37,259 nucleotides of DNA from DASYQV01 sp036005125 (GTDB taxonomy: Bacteria > Acidobacteriota > Vicinamibacteria > Vicinamibacterales > UBA2999). Of the stretch, positions 25,133 to 33,557 are shown one piece after another. Under the pieces are notes generated by a model, which saw nothing but the letters and a program-made list of their open reading frames with translations, was not told where the DNA came from and ran no database searches. Numbering within the stretch: position 1 is the stretch's first letter; each line of letters begins with the position of its first letter. The stretch is from positions 1 to 37,259 of the forward strand of contig DASYQV010000228.1 of NCBI GenBank assembly GCA_036005125.1. Direction: 5' to 3'. A program made the translations under genes and the position numbers.

Positions 25133-25384
25133 GTGAGGCTGCGCTCGAAGTGGACGCTCAGAAGCCCTCAACGCCTGCCTCAAGGGCTCTGGGAGTCGAC
25201 GCTGCGCCGCGTGCGTAGCGAGTTCGACGAGATGCCCTGCCTGCGCGTCACTCTCGACCAGGCCCGCCTGCTCTTCGGTCTGCCCGGCATCACCTGCGAC
25301 TGGGTCCTGCAGCGGTTGCTCGCGGAAGGCTATCTCTCGCGCACCGCGCAGGGTGAGTACAGGCGCAGCGGCGTCGGAGTGTAA
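25133..25384 (+). CDS. Small winged-helix-like protein of unknown function
   Basis: An 83-residue basic protein starting at GTG with a perfect AAGGAGG eleven bases ahead, strong evidence that it is translated. The second half (LRVTLDQARLLFGLPGITCDWVLQRLLAEGYLSRTAQGEYRR) reads like the recognition helix and wing of a winged helix-turn-helix, of the kind found in small transcription factors. The N-terminus is Arg-rich without a signal peptide. Known small acidobacterial proteins of this style are common, but I cannot name a family or target. It is convergent with gluQ, ending 29 bp before its stop. Confidence 0.72.
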   Translation: MRLRSKWTLRSPQRLPQGLWESTLRRVRSEFDEMPCLRVTLDQARLLFGLPGITCDWVLQRLLAEGYLSRTAQGEYRRSGVGV

Positions 25385-25413
25385 TCACGCGACGTGGAGG
25401 ATGCAGGCGGGTC

Positions 25414-26322
25414 TTAGACCGGCCGGAACAGGTTCTGAACCTCCGTGGCGGCGAGAGGGCGCGCCATCTCGAGCAATCCGACTGCCGCCGCGGCGCGGCC
25501 AATCACCTCGGCTGCGCTGACGCCGGCCGCGCGCAGATCGCGCACGCCGGTATCCCCACTCGACTTACTCAGCTTTTCTCCCGACGGTTTGCGCAGGATC
25601 GGATGGTGCAGGAATGTCGGCTGCGAGAGGCGTCCGAGCATCCGCGCGAGCCGCAACTGGCGGCCGGTAGATGACAGCAGGTCCGCGCCGCGAATCACGA
25701 GGTCGATCGCCTGGCGGCAGTCGTCCACGGTGACGGCGAAGTGGTAGGTCCAGTGCCGGTCACGATCGCGAACCAGGAGGTCGCCGCACTGCGTCGCCGG
25801 ATCCTGCGCCTGCTCACCGAGCAGCGTATCGTCGAACCGCTCGAGACCCGGTTCGAATAGGACACGAAGTCCGCACCCGGGGCGCGGGTCGAGCGCGCGC
25901 GTGCGGCATCGGCCGGTATAGCGAACTTCTTCACCCGGGCTGTCGGCCGCCGCCGCGATGTCGCGGCGCGAGCAATCACAGGCGTACACGTGATGGCTGC
26001 GGGCGAGCGCATGAAGGGCGTCCTCGTACGCCCATTCCTCGTCGTGTTGACGGCGAATCGGCTCGTCGCCGGCAAAGCCGAGCCACGCGAGATCCTCGAT
26101 GAGCGCCGCGTCATATTCAGGCCGGCTGCGAATGCGATCGTGATCCTCGATTCTGACGAGGACATGGCCGTCCAGCGCGCGTGCGATACCCCAGACGTAG
26201 ATCGCATTCACCACGTGGCCGAGGTGCAGGTACCCTGTGGGAGACGGGGCATAACGCGTGCGCGGTCGCGGTGGGAGCGCGCGGGCGAGGCGATCGAGAT
26301 CCGGCCTCAGCAGAGCCTCCAT
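25414..26322 (-). CDS. gluQ: Glutamyl-Q tRNA(Asp) synthetase
   Basis: A truncated glutamyl-tRNA synthetase-like enzyme (YadB/GluQ-RS) that attaches glutamate to the queuosine base at position 34 of tRNA(Asp) rather than to the 3' end. The 302 residues hold only the catalytic domain, as expected; the anticodon-binding domain is missing. Motifs: RYAPSPTGYLHLGH (HIGH variant at 33-36), VRIEDHDRIRSRPEY, the zinc ligands C115, C117, Y135 and C139, RGADLLSSTGRQ, and KLSKS at 250-254. The ATG at 26322 is followed upstream almost at once by a family A repeat, so a leader of repeat sequence or a leaderless message is likely. It is divergent from the exonuclease gene. Confidence 0.94.
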   Translation of the reverse strand: MEALLRPDLDRLARALPPRPRTRYAPSPTGYLHLGHVVNAIYVWGIARALDGHVLVRIEDHDRIRSRPEYDAALIEDLAWLGFAGDEPIRRQHDEEWAYEDALHALARSHHVYACDCSRRDIAAAADSPGEEVRYTGRCRTRALDPRPGCGLRVLFEPGLERFDDTLLGEQAQDPATQCGDLLVRDRDRHWTYHFAVTVDDCRQAIDLVIRGADLLSSTGRQLRLARMLGRLSQPTFLHHPILRKPSGEKLSKSSGDTGVRDLRAAGVSAAEVIGRAAAAVGLLEMARPLAATEVQNLFRPV

Positions 26323-26323
26323 G

Positions 26324-26471
26324 CCAACCAGTCAAGGGTTCAGATCTTTATACCCGGCTGAGCCCTTGCCTGGTTAGCACAGTGTCTTTTGGCGCGCTCC
26401 GCGCGCCTAGACCGTTATGCGGTCGCGCGACGGCCAGGGAATCGGCGGTTTCTAGCCGCATAACGGTCTGA
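26324..26471 (+). repeat. Dispersed palindromic element, family A, copy 2
   Basis: The complete three-module element fills the entire 149-bp divergent gap between gluQ and the exonuclease gene. Module 1: AACCAG (26326-26331) to CTGGTT (26370-26375). Module 2: GGCGCGC-tcc-GCGCGCC (26391-26407). Module 3: AGACCGTTATGCGG (26409-26422) pairs perfectly with CCGCATAACGGTCT (26456-26469). Since no other DNA lies between the genes, the promoters of both must lie within or be supplied by the element. Confidence 0.78.
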
Positions 26472-27494
26472 ATGACGATGTTAATTGAATCAACTGCCGC
26501 GGGCCTGTACTGCGCAGCCGGCGGCTTTTACATCGATCCCTGGGAGCCGGTGGATCGGGCGGTGATTACGCACGCGCATGGCGACCACCTGCGATCTGGA
26601 TCGTCGGCGTACTTGTGCGCACGACCGGGGCATGGGCTCGTTGCGTACCGCGTAGGCTCCAGTGCGGTTGTTGAATCGCTCGAGTACGGTCAATCGCGCG
26701 ATCTTGGCGGCGTCCGTGTCACGTTTCATCCCGCCGGTCACGTGCTTGGTTCCGCGCAGGTGCGGGTTGAGCATCGGGGCGAGGTGTGGGTCGTGTCCGG
26801 AGACTACAAGCGAGCGCCCGATCCCACGTGCACCGCATTCGAGCCGGTTCGTTGCCATACGTTCGTGACCGAGGCGACGTTCGCGTTGCCACTTTTCCGC
26901 TGGGATTCCGTCGAGACAACGGTACGAGAGATATGCGACTGGTGGGACGAGATGCGCACGGTGGGGCAGCCGGCCGTCCTGTTCTGCTATGCGCTTGGCA
27001 AGGCCCAGCGTGTGCTGGCGGAGCTCGCGCGGTGCGCGGATCGTCCGGTGTTCGTCCACGGAGCGCTCGTCGACCTCACGGATCTGTATCGGGCAGCCGG
27101 CGTGAGGCTTGTGCCGACCGTCCGTGCCACGGAACGTGCGAGGGGCACGTCGTTTGGCGGCGAGCTGATCGTCGCGCCGCTCTCGGCGCGCGGGAGCACG
27201 TGGATGCGCCGCTTCGGCGGGCATTCGTCGGCGTTCGCCTCGGGCTGGATGCGCATTCGCGGCGCGCGACGGCGTCGGGCGTACGATCGCGGCTTTGCGT
27301 TATCCGACCATGCGGACTGGGACGCGCTTCTGACCACGATAGACGAAACCGGCGCCGGTCGAGTTTTCGTGACGCACGGCTATTCGCATCAACTCTCGCA
27401 GTACCTCAGCACCCGCGGCATCGAGGCGCATGTGTGGCGGACCGCGTACGAGGGTGAGACGGAGAGCCACGATGCGCAATCCGGAACGCCATGA
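26472..27494 (+). CDS. Ligase-associated DNA exonuclease (metallo-beta-lactamase fold)
   Basis: A 340-residue MBL/beta-CASP-type nuclease of the group found next to ATP-dependent DNA ligases and thought to trim DNA ends during damage repair. Motifs: VITHAHGDH (HxHxDH, 32-39), FHPAGHVLGSAQV, VVSGDYKRAPDPTC, TEATFALPLFRW, YALGKAQRVL, and the C-terminal SDHADWDALL and VFVTHGYS histidines. The metal site seems complete. It begins directly at the edge of a family A repeat and has no ribosome site; a second ATG lies two codons further. The ligase follows after a 243-bp repeat-filled gap. The usual third partner, a DEXH helicase, is not in the window. Confidence 0.93.
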   Translation: MTMLIESTAAGLYCAAGGFYIDPWEPVDRAVITHAHGDHLRSGSSAYLCARPGHGLVAYRVGSSAVVESLEYGQSRDLGGVRVTFHPAGHVLGSAQVRVEHRGEVWVVSGDYKRAPDPTCTAFEPVRCHTFVTEATFALPLFRWDSVETTVREICDWWDEMRTVGQPAVLFCYALGKAQRVLAELARCADRPVFVHGALVDLTDLYRAAGVRLVPTVRATERARGTSFGGELIVAPLSARGSTWMRRFGGHSSAFASGWMRIRGARRRRAYDRGFALSDHADWDALLTTIDETGAGRVFVTHGYSHQLSQYLSTRGIEAHVWRTAYEGETESHDAQSGTP

Positions 27495-27737
27495 CCGGAA
27501 CAATCGCCACGAAGAACACGAAGCGGCGGCCACGAAGGTCACAGCGCGGCATAGCCGCATCCAAAATGCCGCGCTGTGACCCAGGTCCTGTCACGTTAGT
27601 GACACTACCGCGCTGGCAGTCTTTGTCAGAAAAAACAAAATCCAGCGCGGTAGTGTCACGAAGAAAAAATCAGAAAACCTTCGTGATCTTCGTGTCCTTC
27701 GTGGCTAAGACTTCGTGCCTTCGTGGCTGAGCGTGAC
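27495..27737 (+). repeat. Family B element (27538-27659) inside CACGAAG word repeats
   Basis: Copy 3 of the three-hairpin element. Hairpin 1: GTCACAGCGCGGCA (27538-27551) with TGCCGCGCTGTGAC (27567-27580), perfect. Hairpin 2: GTCAC-gtta-GTGAC. Hairpin 3: GTGACACTACCGCGCTGG (27599-27616) with CCAGCGCGGTAGTGTCAC (27642-27659), perfect 18 bp. On the left are several CCACGAAG/CACGAAG words and on the right CTTCGTGG/CTTCGTG words, which can form an outer stem. The whole gap separates the exonuclease and ligase genes. Confidence 0.75.
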
Positions 27738-29474
27738 GTGAGGGCATTCGCTGATCTCTACGACGCGCTCGATCGGACGACCTCCACCAACGCCAAGGTA
27801 GCGGCCATCGTCGAGTATCTGCGCTCGGCACCCGCGGCCGATGCCGCGTGGGCACTGTTCGTCCTGACTGGCCGGCGCTTGAAGCGGCTGCTGCCGTCCC
27901 GACTTCTTCACGCCTGGACGCTGGAGCTCACGGGCCTTCCGGAGTGGCTCGTGAAGGAGTCCTATGCGGCGGTCGGCGATCAGGCCGAGGCGATCGCGCT
28001 GCTCCTCGACCGCCGCCTCCACCCCAACGCGCCAAAGACGCGCGTTGGGGACCCCGGCCTGGTGCCGCGCGTGGCGGACGCCGTCGCACGTTCCGCCCCT
28101 CAGCCCGAATCCAATGCGCGTCTGCCATTCGCGGAGGCGCCAGAAGGGGCGGAGCATACGGATGTCGCCGTCCTGTCGCTGGCCGAGTGGATGGAGCGGC
28201 GAATTCTTCCCTTGCGGGAGGTGGACGATGCGACACGACGTGTTCGCGTGATCACATGGTGGTCTCAACTCGATCGCCGCGAACTGTTTCTGCTCAACAA
28301 GCTGCTGACCGGTGAGTTCCGGGTCGGCGTGTCGCACACGCTCGTCGTTCGCGCGGTTGCGCAGTTGACGGGGCTTTCGACGGCCACTCTCGAGCATCGT
28401 CTGATGGGCGCCTGGGAGCCGTCCGCCGACGCGTTCACGATTCTCATTGCGCCCGAGGGTCCCGCCGATGATCCGTCCCGCCCGTATCCGTTCTGTCTCG
28501 CTTCACCGCTCAACGATCCGGTCGAGACGCTGGGGCCGCGCGAAGAGTGGCTGGTCGAGTGGAAGTGGGACGGTATTCGTGCGCAGTTGATTCGCCGAGA
28601 TGGCCGGGTGTTTCTCTGGTCGCGTGGCGAGGAGTTGATCACGGAGCGGTTTCCGGAGATTGCCACTGCCGCGCACGGGCTGCCGGATGGTGTGGTCCTC
28701 GACGGGGAGGTGCTGGCATTCCGCGATGGCCGGCCGCGGCCGTTTGCGGATCTCCAGCAGCGCATAGGCAGGCAGCAGCGGGTGCACGAGACGGCCACGG
28801 ACGTTCCCGTCGTCTTCGTGGCCTACGACCTTCTCGAGGAGGGGCGACATGACATCCGCGAATTGCCGCTTCGTGATCGGCGCGCGCGAGTGCTCGCGGT
28901 TCTGAATGCCGCAGCCGTTGCCGGCGTCCCGCCGGTCTTGCGTCCATCGGAGGAGATTGCCGCCGACACTTGGGAAACGCTCGCGTCGTTGCGCGCAGAA
29001 TCGCGCTCGCGGCACGTCGAAGGGCTCATGCTGAAGCGATGGAGCTCGTTGTATCGGCCCGGGCGGAGACGCGGCGATTGGTGGAAGTGGAAAATCGATC
29101 CGTTCACGATCGATGCGGTACTCATCTATGCACAGCCGGGTACCGGGCGGCGGGCGAGCCTCTTTACCGACTACACGTTTGCCGTCTGGCGCGACAAGGA
29201 GCTCGTGCCGGTGGCCAAGGCGTACTCGGGTCTGTCGGATGAGGAGATCGACGAGCTCGATCGTTGGATTCGGCGGCACACGACGGAGCGATTCGGACCC
29301 GTCAGCGCCGTGGAGCCTGTCCACGTCTTCGAGCTGGGGTTCGAGGGGATTGCGCTGTCGACGCGGCACAAGTCCGGAGTGGCGGTCCGTTTCCCGCGCA
29401 TTCTCCGATGGCGGCGCGATAAACGTGCGGCCGAAGCAGATACCCTCGCCACCCTCGAACGCCTGCTTAGGTAG
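27738..29474 (+). CDS. ATP-dependent DNA ligase
   Basis: A bacterial ATP-dependent DNA ligase of the group paired with the MBL exonuclease, a nick- and break-sealing enzyme separate from the essential NAD ligase LigA. Residues 1-230 form the N-terminal DNA-binding domain (FADLYDALDRTTSTNAKVAA). The nucleotidyltransferase motif I EWKWDGIRAQ holds the AMP-bound lysine at about K276. The others follow as LWSRGEELITERFPE, LDGEVLAF, EGLMLKRWSSLY and DWWKWKIDP. The OB-fold C-terminus contains VFELGFEGI and GVAVRFPRILRWR. The chosen GTG start (27738) gives a family-like VRAFADLYDAL; another GTG at 27723 would add five codons from repeat DNA. The length, 578 aa, is normal. Confidence 0.93.
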   Translation: MRAFADLYDALDRTTSTNAKVAAIVEYLRSAPAADAAWALFVLTGRRLKRLLPSRLLHAWTLELTGLPEWLVKESYAAVGDQAEAIALLLDRRLHPNAPKTRVGDPGLVPRVADAVARSAPQPESNARLPFAEAPEGAEHTDVAVLSLAEWMERRILPLREVDDATRRVRVITWWSQLDRRELFLLNKLLTGEFRVGVSHTLVVRAVAQLTGLSTATLEHRLMGAWEPSADAFTILIAPEGPADDPSRPYPFCLASPLNDPVETLGPREEWLVEWKWDGIRAQLIRRDGRVFLWSRGEELITERFPEIATAAHGLPDGVVLDGEVLAFRDGRPRPFADLQQRIGRQQRVHETATDVPVVFVAYDLLEEGRHDIRELPLRDRRARVLAVLNAAAVAGVPPVLRPSEEIAADTWETLASLRAESRSRHVEGLMLKRWSSLYRPGRRRGDWWKWKIDPFTIDAVLIYAQPGTGRRASLFTDYTFAVWRDKELVPVAKAYSGLSDEEIDELDRWIRRHTTERFGPVSAVEPVHVFELGFEGIALSTRHKSGVAVRFPRILRWRRDKRAAEADTLATLERLLR

Positions 29475-29585
29475 CTGGGGTCAGAACGGGGTCAGACCGG
29501 GGTCAGAACGGGGTCTGACCCTGGTGATGGGGCATTAGCCCCATATGACAGTGAGGGACAGTAAAGGCAAAAAGCGTCTGATAAG
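29475..29585. repeat. GGGTCAGA / TCTGACCC word repeats between ligase and aat
   Basis: Three direct GGGTCAGA words (29478, 29489 and 29500) face TCTGACCC at 29514-29521, and GGGGC-atta-GCCCC follows at 29529-29542. The combination should fold into a terminator for the ligase. No ribosome site is clearly visible before aat. Confidence 0.5.
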
Positions 29586-30311
29586 ATGAGCTTAGGAATG
29601 ATTCGTTGGCTGGGGCCGCGGGACCCTTTTCCCCCTGTTGAGGCCGCCCTGAAGGACCCGAACGGCCTGCTCGCCGCTGGCGGCGACCTGTCGCCCGAGC
29701 GCCTGCTCGACGCCTACGCCCGCGGCATTTTTCCCTGGTCCGGCGCCGACGAGCCGATGCTCTGGTGGAGTCCGGACCCGCGCATGGTGCTGTTCGTCCA
29801 TGAGCTGCACGTCTCACGATCCCTGCGGCGGCGTCTTCGCGGCGGGTTTACCGTGACCGCCGACGCCGCCTTCCGGGCTGTCGTCGAGGCGTGCGCAGCC
29901 CCGCGCTCCGACGCCAACGGCACGTGGATTACCACCGAAGTGGTCGAGGCCTACTCGGAACTGTCGCGTCTCGGCCACGCTCACTCCATCGAGACCTGGA
30001 TCGACGGCGAACTGGCCGGCGGGCTGTACGGGGTCGCCATAGGACGGATGTTCTACGGCGAATCGATGTTCGCGCGCCGCCCGGACGCGTCCAAAATAGC
30101 CCTTGCGCATCTGGTCCGTCAGCTCGAGCGCTGGGGATTCGAGATGATCGATTGCCAAATGAGCACGAACCATCTTGCGTCGCTCGGCGCGCGGGAGATC
30201 CACCGTCGCGATTTCCTCGACCGGATGCGGTCGTTGACCGCCCTCGCCGCGATTCCCGGTCCCTGGACGCTTGACGCCGACCTGATCGCGACGCTCCAGA
30301 GTCCTGGGTAA
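29586..30311 (+). CDS. aat: Leucyl/phenylalanyl-tRNA-protein transferase
   Basis: Transfers leucine or phenylalanine from tRNA to proteins with N-terminal lysine or arginine, creating primary destabilising residues for ClpS-ClpAP. Its 241 residues match the family. Motifs: FPPVEAALKDPNGLLAAGGDLSPERLLDAY split as FPPVEAAL and GLLAAGGDLSPERLL, AYARGIFPW, WWSPDPRMVL, TWITTEVVEAYSELSRLGHAHSIETW split as usual, GGLYGVAIGRMFYGESMF, and FEMIDCQMSTNHLASLGAREI near the C-terminus. The ATG at 29586 is used; another ATG four codons later (MIRWLGP) is closer to the usual family start. clpS begins 11 bp after the stop. Confidence 0.96.
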   Translation: MSLGMIRWLGPRDPFPPVEAALKDPNGLLAAGGDLSPERLLDAYARGIFPWSGADEPMLWWSPDPRMVLFVHELHVSRSLRRRLRGGFTVTADAAFRAVVEACAAPRSDANGTWITTEVVEAYSELSRLGHAHSIETWIDGELAGGLYGVAIGRMFYGESMFARRPDASKIALAHLVRQLERWGFEMIDCQMSTNHLASLGAREIHRRDFLDRMRSLTALAAIPGPWTLDADLIATLQSPG

Positions 30312-30322
30312 AATGGAGTGTC

Positions 30323-30661
30323 GTGAGTCCGAAGAACCCCGACCTGGGAACTCAGGAGCGCGTCCTGACCGAGTCGCGGGCGGAGCAGAAGCTCGAGCGC
30401 CCTCGGATGTGGCGCGTGCTGCTGCACAACGACGACTACACGACGCAGGATTTTGTTGTCTGGGTGCTCGAAACCGTGTTTCACAAGCCGCGCGGTGAGG
30501 CGTTCGCCGTCATGATGAACGTCCACAAGACGGGGCTCGGCCTCGCCGGCATTTACACCCACGATGTCGCCGAGACCAAGCTCAAGGCCACGCGCAACCT
30601 GGCCGAACAACACGAGTTCCCGCTCCTGGTGACGATGGAACCCGAACCCGTCACGAATTGA
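30323..30661 (+). CDS. clpS: ClpS adaptor
   Basis: The adaptor recognises N-terminal Leu, Phe, Trp or Tyr and delivers the substrate to ClpA. It has 112 residues with a disordered N-terminus (MSPKNPDLGTQERVLTESR) that ClpA engages. The core is RVLLHNDDYTTQDFVVWVLE, where the NDD/YT motif forms the binding pocket; then MMNVHKTGLGLAGIYTHDVAETK, including the histidine that contacts the substrate amine. GTG start with GGAG six bases ahead. It lies between aat and clpA on one strand with gaps of 11 and 15 bp, so the N-degron pathway is an operon. Confidence 0.97.
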   Translation: MSPKNPDLGTQERVLTESRAEQKLERPRMWRVLLHNDDYTTQDFVVWVLETVFHKPRGEAFAVMMNVHKTGLGLAGIYTHDVAETKLKATRNLAEQHEFPLLVTMEPEPVTN

Positions 30662-30676
30662 GGCGTACGTCCGGCC

Positions 30677-32911
30677 GTGAGCAAGAGTCCCGTTCCATTC
30701 GCCCCCGAAACCCTCGAAAGCATTCAACGCGCTTTCCGGCTCGCCACGGATCTGCGGCACGACACGGTCGGGCTCGAGCACCTGTTGCTGGCTCTCGTCG
30801 ACGAAGCGCCGGCGCGGCGCATCCTCTCCACCTGCGGCGTCCGGATGGATGTGCTCAAGAAGGACTTGATGGAGGTGCTGGCCCGGGCGTTCACACCCGT
30901 TCCGGCGCCCTCCGCCGTCGAGCCTGAGCCCACACTTGGCTTCGATCGTGTCGTCCAGCAGGCCGTTGTCCACGCGGCCGTCTCGAGCGCGAAGCACGTG
31001 GACAGCGGAAGCCTCCTCGTGTTCATGCTCCAGGAGGAGGAAAGCCACGCGAGCTATTTCCTGCGGACGCAGGGCGTCGATCGGCTCACGCTGCTGCGCG
31101 TGATCTCGCACGGAGCGAAGAGCGCACCGTCGATTCCTCAGCCGACCGAGGAGGGGGAGGCCGCTCCGGCGCGCGATCCGTTGGAGGCGTTTGCCTCGGA
31201 CCTTGTCGCGCGCGCCGCCCGCGGGCAGATCGATCCGCTGATCGGACGGCAGCTCGAAGTCGAGCGGATGATCCAGGTGCTCTGCCGGCGCCGGAAGAAC
31301 AATCCGCTCCTCGTCGGCGAGCCGGGTGTAGGGAAGACAGCGCTCGCCGAGGGTCTCGCGCTTCGCATCCACCAGGGCAGCGTTCCAGACGTCCTCAAAC
31401 AGGCGCGGATCTTCGCGCTCGATCTCGGCGCGCTCATCGCCGGCACGCGCTACCGCGGTGACTTCGAAGAGCGCGTGAAGCAGGTGCTCGACCGGCTCTC
31501 GAAGGAGCCGAACTCGATCCTGTTCATCGACGAGATTCATTCCCTCGTCGGCGCCGGATCCGCGTCCGGCGGCGCGATGGACGCGGGCAACCTGCTCAAG
31601 CCGGCGCTCGCCGACGGCTCGCTGCGATGCATCGGCTCCACGACGTTCAACGACGTGAAGCAGTCGTTCGATCGCGATCGTGCGCTCTCGAGGCGATTTC
31701 AGAAGATCGATGTGCTGGAACCCTCCGAGCAGGAGACGCTCGACATCCTCAAAGGCCTGCGGCCGCATTACGAGTCGCACCACGGCGTGAAGTACAGCGA
31801 CGAGGGCCTCGAGGCCGCGGTGGGTCTCTCGGCGAAGCATCTGAGGGACTTGCACCTGCCCGACAAGGCCATTGACGTCATCGACGAGGCAGGGGCGTCG
31901 CAGAAGCTGCTGCCGGAGGCTCAGCGGGCAGCAGCGATCGGCGCGGATGAGATCGAACGAATCGTCGCAAAGATGGCGCGCGTGCCGGTGCAGGCGGTTT
32001 CGGCCGACGACCGTGTCGCGCTCGCGACGCTCGATACCGAGCTGAAACGCGTGCTCTTCGGCCAGGATCCCGCGATCGACGAGGTCGTCTCCTCGATCCG
32101 CCTGTCGCGATCGGGCCTGCGCTCGCCGGATAAACCAATCGGCAACTTCCTGTTTGCCGGTCCGACCGGCGTCGGCAAGACCGAGCTCGCGCGGCAGCTC
32201 GCGCGCATTCTCGGCGTCGAGTTCCTCCGCTACGACATGTCGGAGTACATGGAGAAGCACGCCGTCTCACGCCTGATCGGCGCGCCCCCCGGCTACGTCG
32301 GCTATGAGGAGGGCGGTCTGCTGATCGACGCGGTCCGCAAATCGCCGCACGCGGTGCTGCTGCTCGACGAGATCGAGAAGGCACACCCGGACATGTACGG
32401 AATCCTGTTGCAGGTGATGGATCACGCCACGCTGACCGACTCGCACGGGCGCAAGGCGGATTTCCGCCACGTGATTCTCATCATGACTACCAATGCCGGC
32501 GCCCGCGATCTGGCGGATCGCCGGATGGGATTCCGCGAGGCAGGCCAAGGCGGGTCGTCGCGCGGCGCGCTGGAGCGGACGTTCACACCCGAGTTCCGGA
32601 ATCGCCTCGATGCGATCGTCAATTTCAATGCCCTCGGGACGGCCGAAATCGAGCGCGTTGTCGACAAGCATCTCGACGAGCTGCGGGTGATGGTGGCGCC
32701 GAAGGGAGTCACGATCGAGATCTCGCCGGAGGCACGCGCCTGGCTCGCGACCAAAGGGTTCGACCGCGCGTTCGGTGCGCGCCCGATGGCGCGGCTCATC
32801 GAACGTGTCGTGAAGAAGCCACTGTCCGAGGCGCTGCTGTTCGGGCCGCTCGGTTCCGGCGGCACGGTGCGGCTCGTCGTCGAAGGCGCCGAGCTCGTCC
32901 TGCGGATGTGA
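30677..32911 (+). CDS. clpA: ATP-dependent Clp protease ATP-binding subunit ClpA
   Basis: The AAA+ unfoldase that partners ClpP. It has 744 residues: N-domain (1-150) with the paired Clp-N repeats, first AAA+ module with Walker A GEPGVGKT at 214-221 and Walker B ILFIDEIHSL, and second AAA+ module with Walker A GPTGVGKT at 495-502 and Walker B AVLLLDEIEKAHPD, followed by the D2 small domain (RAFGARPMARLIE type). The coiled-coil M domain of ClpB/ClpC is absent, which identifies it as ClpA. GTG start at 30677. Preceded by clpS and overlapped by pdxH in GTGA. clpP is not in the window. Confidence 0.97.
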   Translation: MSKSPVPFAPETLESIQRAFRLATDLRHDTVGLEHLLLALVDEAPARRILSTCGVRMDVLKKDLMEVLARAFTPVPAPSAVEPEPTLGFDRVVQQAVVHAAVSSAKHVDSGSLLVFMLQEEESHASYFLRTQGVDRLTLLRVISHGAKSAPSIPQPTEEGEAAPARDPLEAFASDLVARAARGQIDPLIGRQLEVERMIQVLCRRRKNNPLLVGEPGVGKTALAEGLALRIHQGSVPDVLKQARIFALDLGALIAGTRYRGDFEERVKQVLDRLSKEPNSILFIDEIHSLVGAGSASGGAMDAGNLLKPALADGSLRCIGSTTFNDVKQSFDRDRALSRRFQKIDVLEPSEQETLDILKGLRPHYESHHGVKYSDEGLEAAVGLSAKHLRDLHLPDKAIDVIDEAGASQKLLPEAQRAAAIGADEIERIVAKMARVPVQAVSADDRVALATLDTELKRVLFGQDPAIDEVVSSIRLSRSGLRSPDKPIGNFLFAGPTGVGKTELARQLARILGVEFLRYDMSEYMEKHAVSRLIGAPPGYVGYEEGGLLIDAVRKSPHAVLLLDEIEKAHPDMYGILLQVMDHATLTDSHGRKADFRHVILIMTTNAGARDLADRRMGFREAGQGGSSRGALERTFTPEFRNRLDAIVNFNALGTAEIERVVDKHLDELRVMVAPKGVTIEISPEARAWLATKGFDRAFGARPMARLIERVVKKPLSEALLFGPLGSGGTVRLVVEGAELVLRM

Positions 32912-33543
32912 CGATCTCCGATCTCCGGCGGGATTATCCCGGCAAGCCGCTTCTTGAAGAAGAGGCGGGCGAGGACCCGCTGGCGCTCTTCGAACGCTGG
33001 TTCGAGCAGGCCCGCGCCACCGAGGCGGATCCGACGGCGATGTCGCTCGCGACGGCCACGCGCGACGGACGGCCGTCGGTGCGCGTGGTCCTGTTGAAGG
33101 GATTCGATCCGCGCGGCTTCGTCTTCTACACGAACTACGAGAGCCGTAAGGCGCGGGAGCTCATGGAAAATAACCACGCGAGCCTGCTTTTCTACTGGCC
33201 GTCGTACGACCGGCAGGTGCGCATCGACGGCACCGTCGAGAAGGTCAGCCCGGAGGAATCGACCGCGTACTTCCGATCGCGTCCGCTCGAGAGCCGAATC
33301 AGCGTGTATGCGTCCAGGCAGAGCGTCCCGATCGAGAGCCGGCAGGTGTTGGATGATCTCTACAGCGCCGCGGCCGCGCGGTTCGCCGACGGCGACGTGC
33401 CGCGTCCGGAGTGGTGGGGCGGGTTTCGGCTCGTGCCCGGCACGTTCGAGTTCTGGCAGGGCCGCACGCAGCGCCTGCACGACCGCCTGCAGTACGTGAA
33501 GCAGGGCGATGGCAGGTGGGGCCGCGATCGTCTGGCTCCGTGA
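32908..33543 (+). CDS. pdxH: Pyridoxamine 5'-phosphate oxidase
   Basis: The FMN enzyme oxidises pyridoxine or pyridoxamine 5'-phosphate to PLP. Its 211 residues match the family. Motifs: LRRDYPGKPLLEEEAGEDPL, PTAMSLATATRDGRPSVRVVLLKGFDPRGFVFYTNYESRK (split by the usual FMN contacts), LLFYWPSYDRQVRIDGTVEKV, YFRSRPLESRISVYASRQS, and the C-terminal WGGFRLVPGTFEFWQGRTQRLHDR. The GTG start overlaps the clpA stop in GTGA, so it is translated with clpA. Several PLP enzymes occur in this window, but the placement with clp genes is probably not functional. Confidence 0.96.
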   Translation: MTISDLRRDYPGKPLLEEEAGEDPLALFERWFEQARATEADPTAMSLATATRDGRPSVRVVLLKGFDPRGFVFYTNYESRKARELMENNHASLLFYWPSYDRQVRIDGTVEKVSPEESTAYFRSRPLESRISVYASRQSVPIESRQVLDDLYSAAAARFADGDVPRPEWWGGFRLVPGTFEFWQGRTQRLHDRLQYVKQGDGRWGRDRLAP

Positions 33544-33557
33544 GGGAGAGGGTTCAA

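Noticed and set aside
30119..32260. Long minus-strand frame opposite aat, clpS and clpA
   Set aside because: Antisense of strongly recognisable genes, with no domain or ribosome site.
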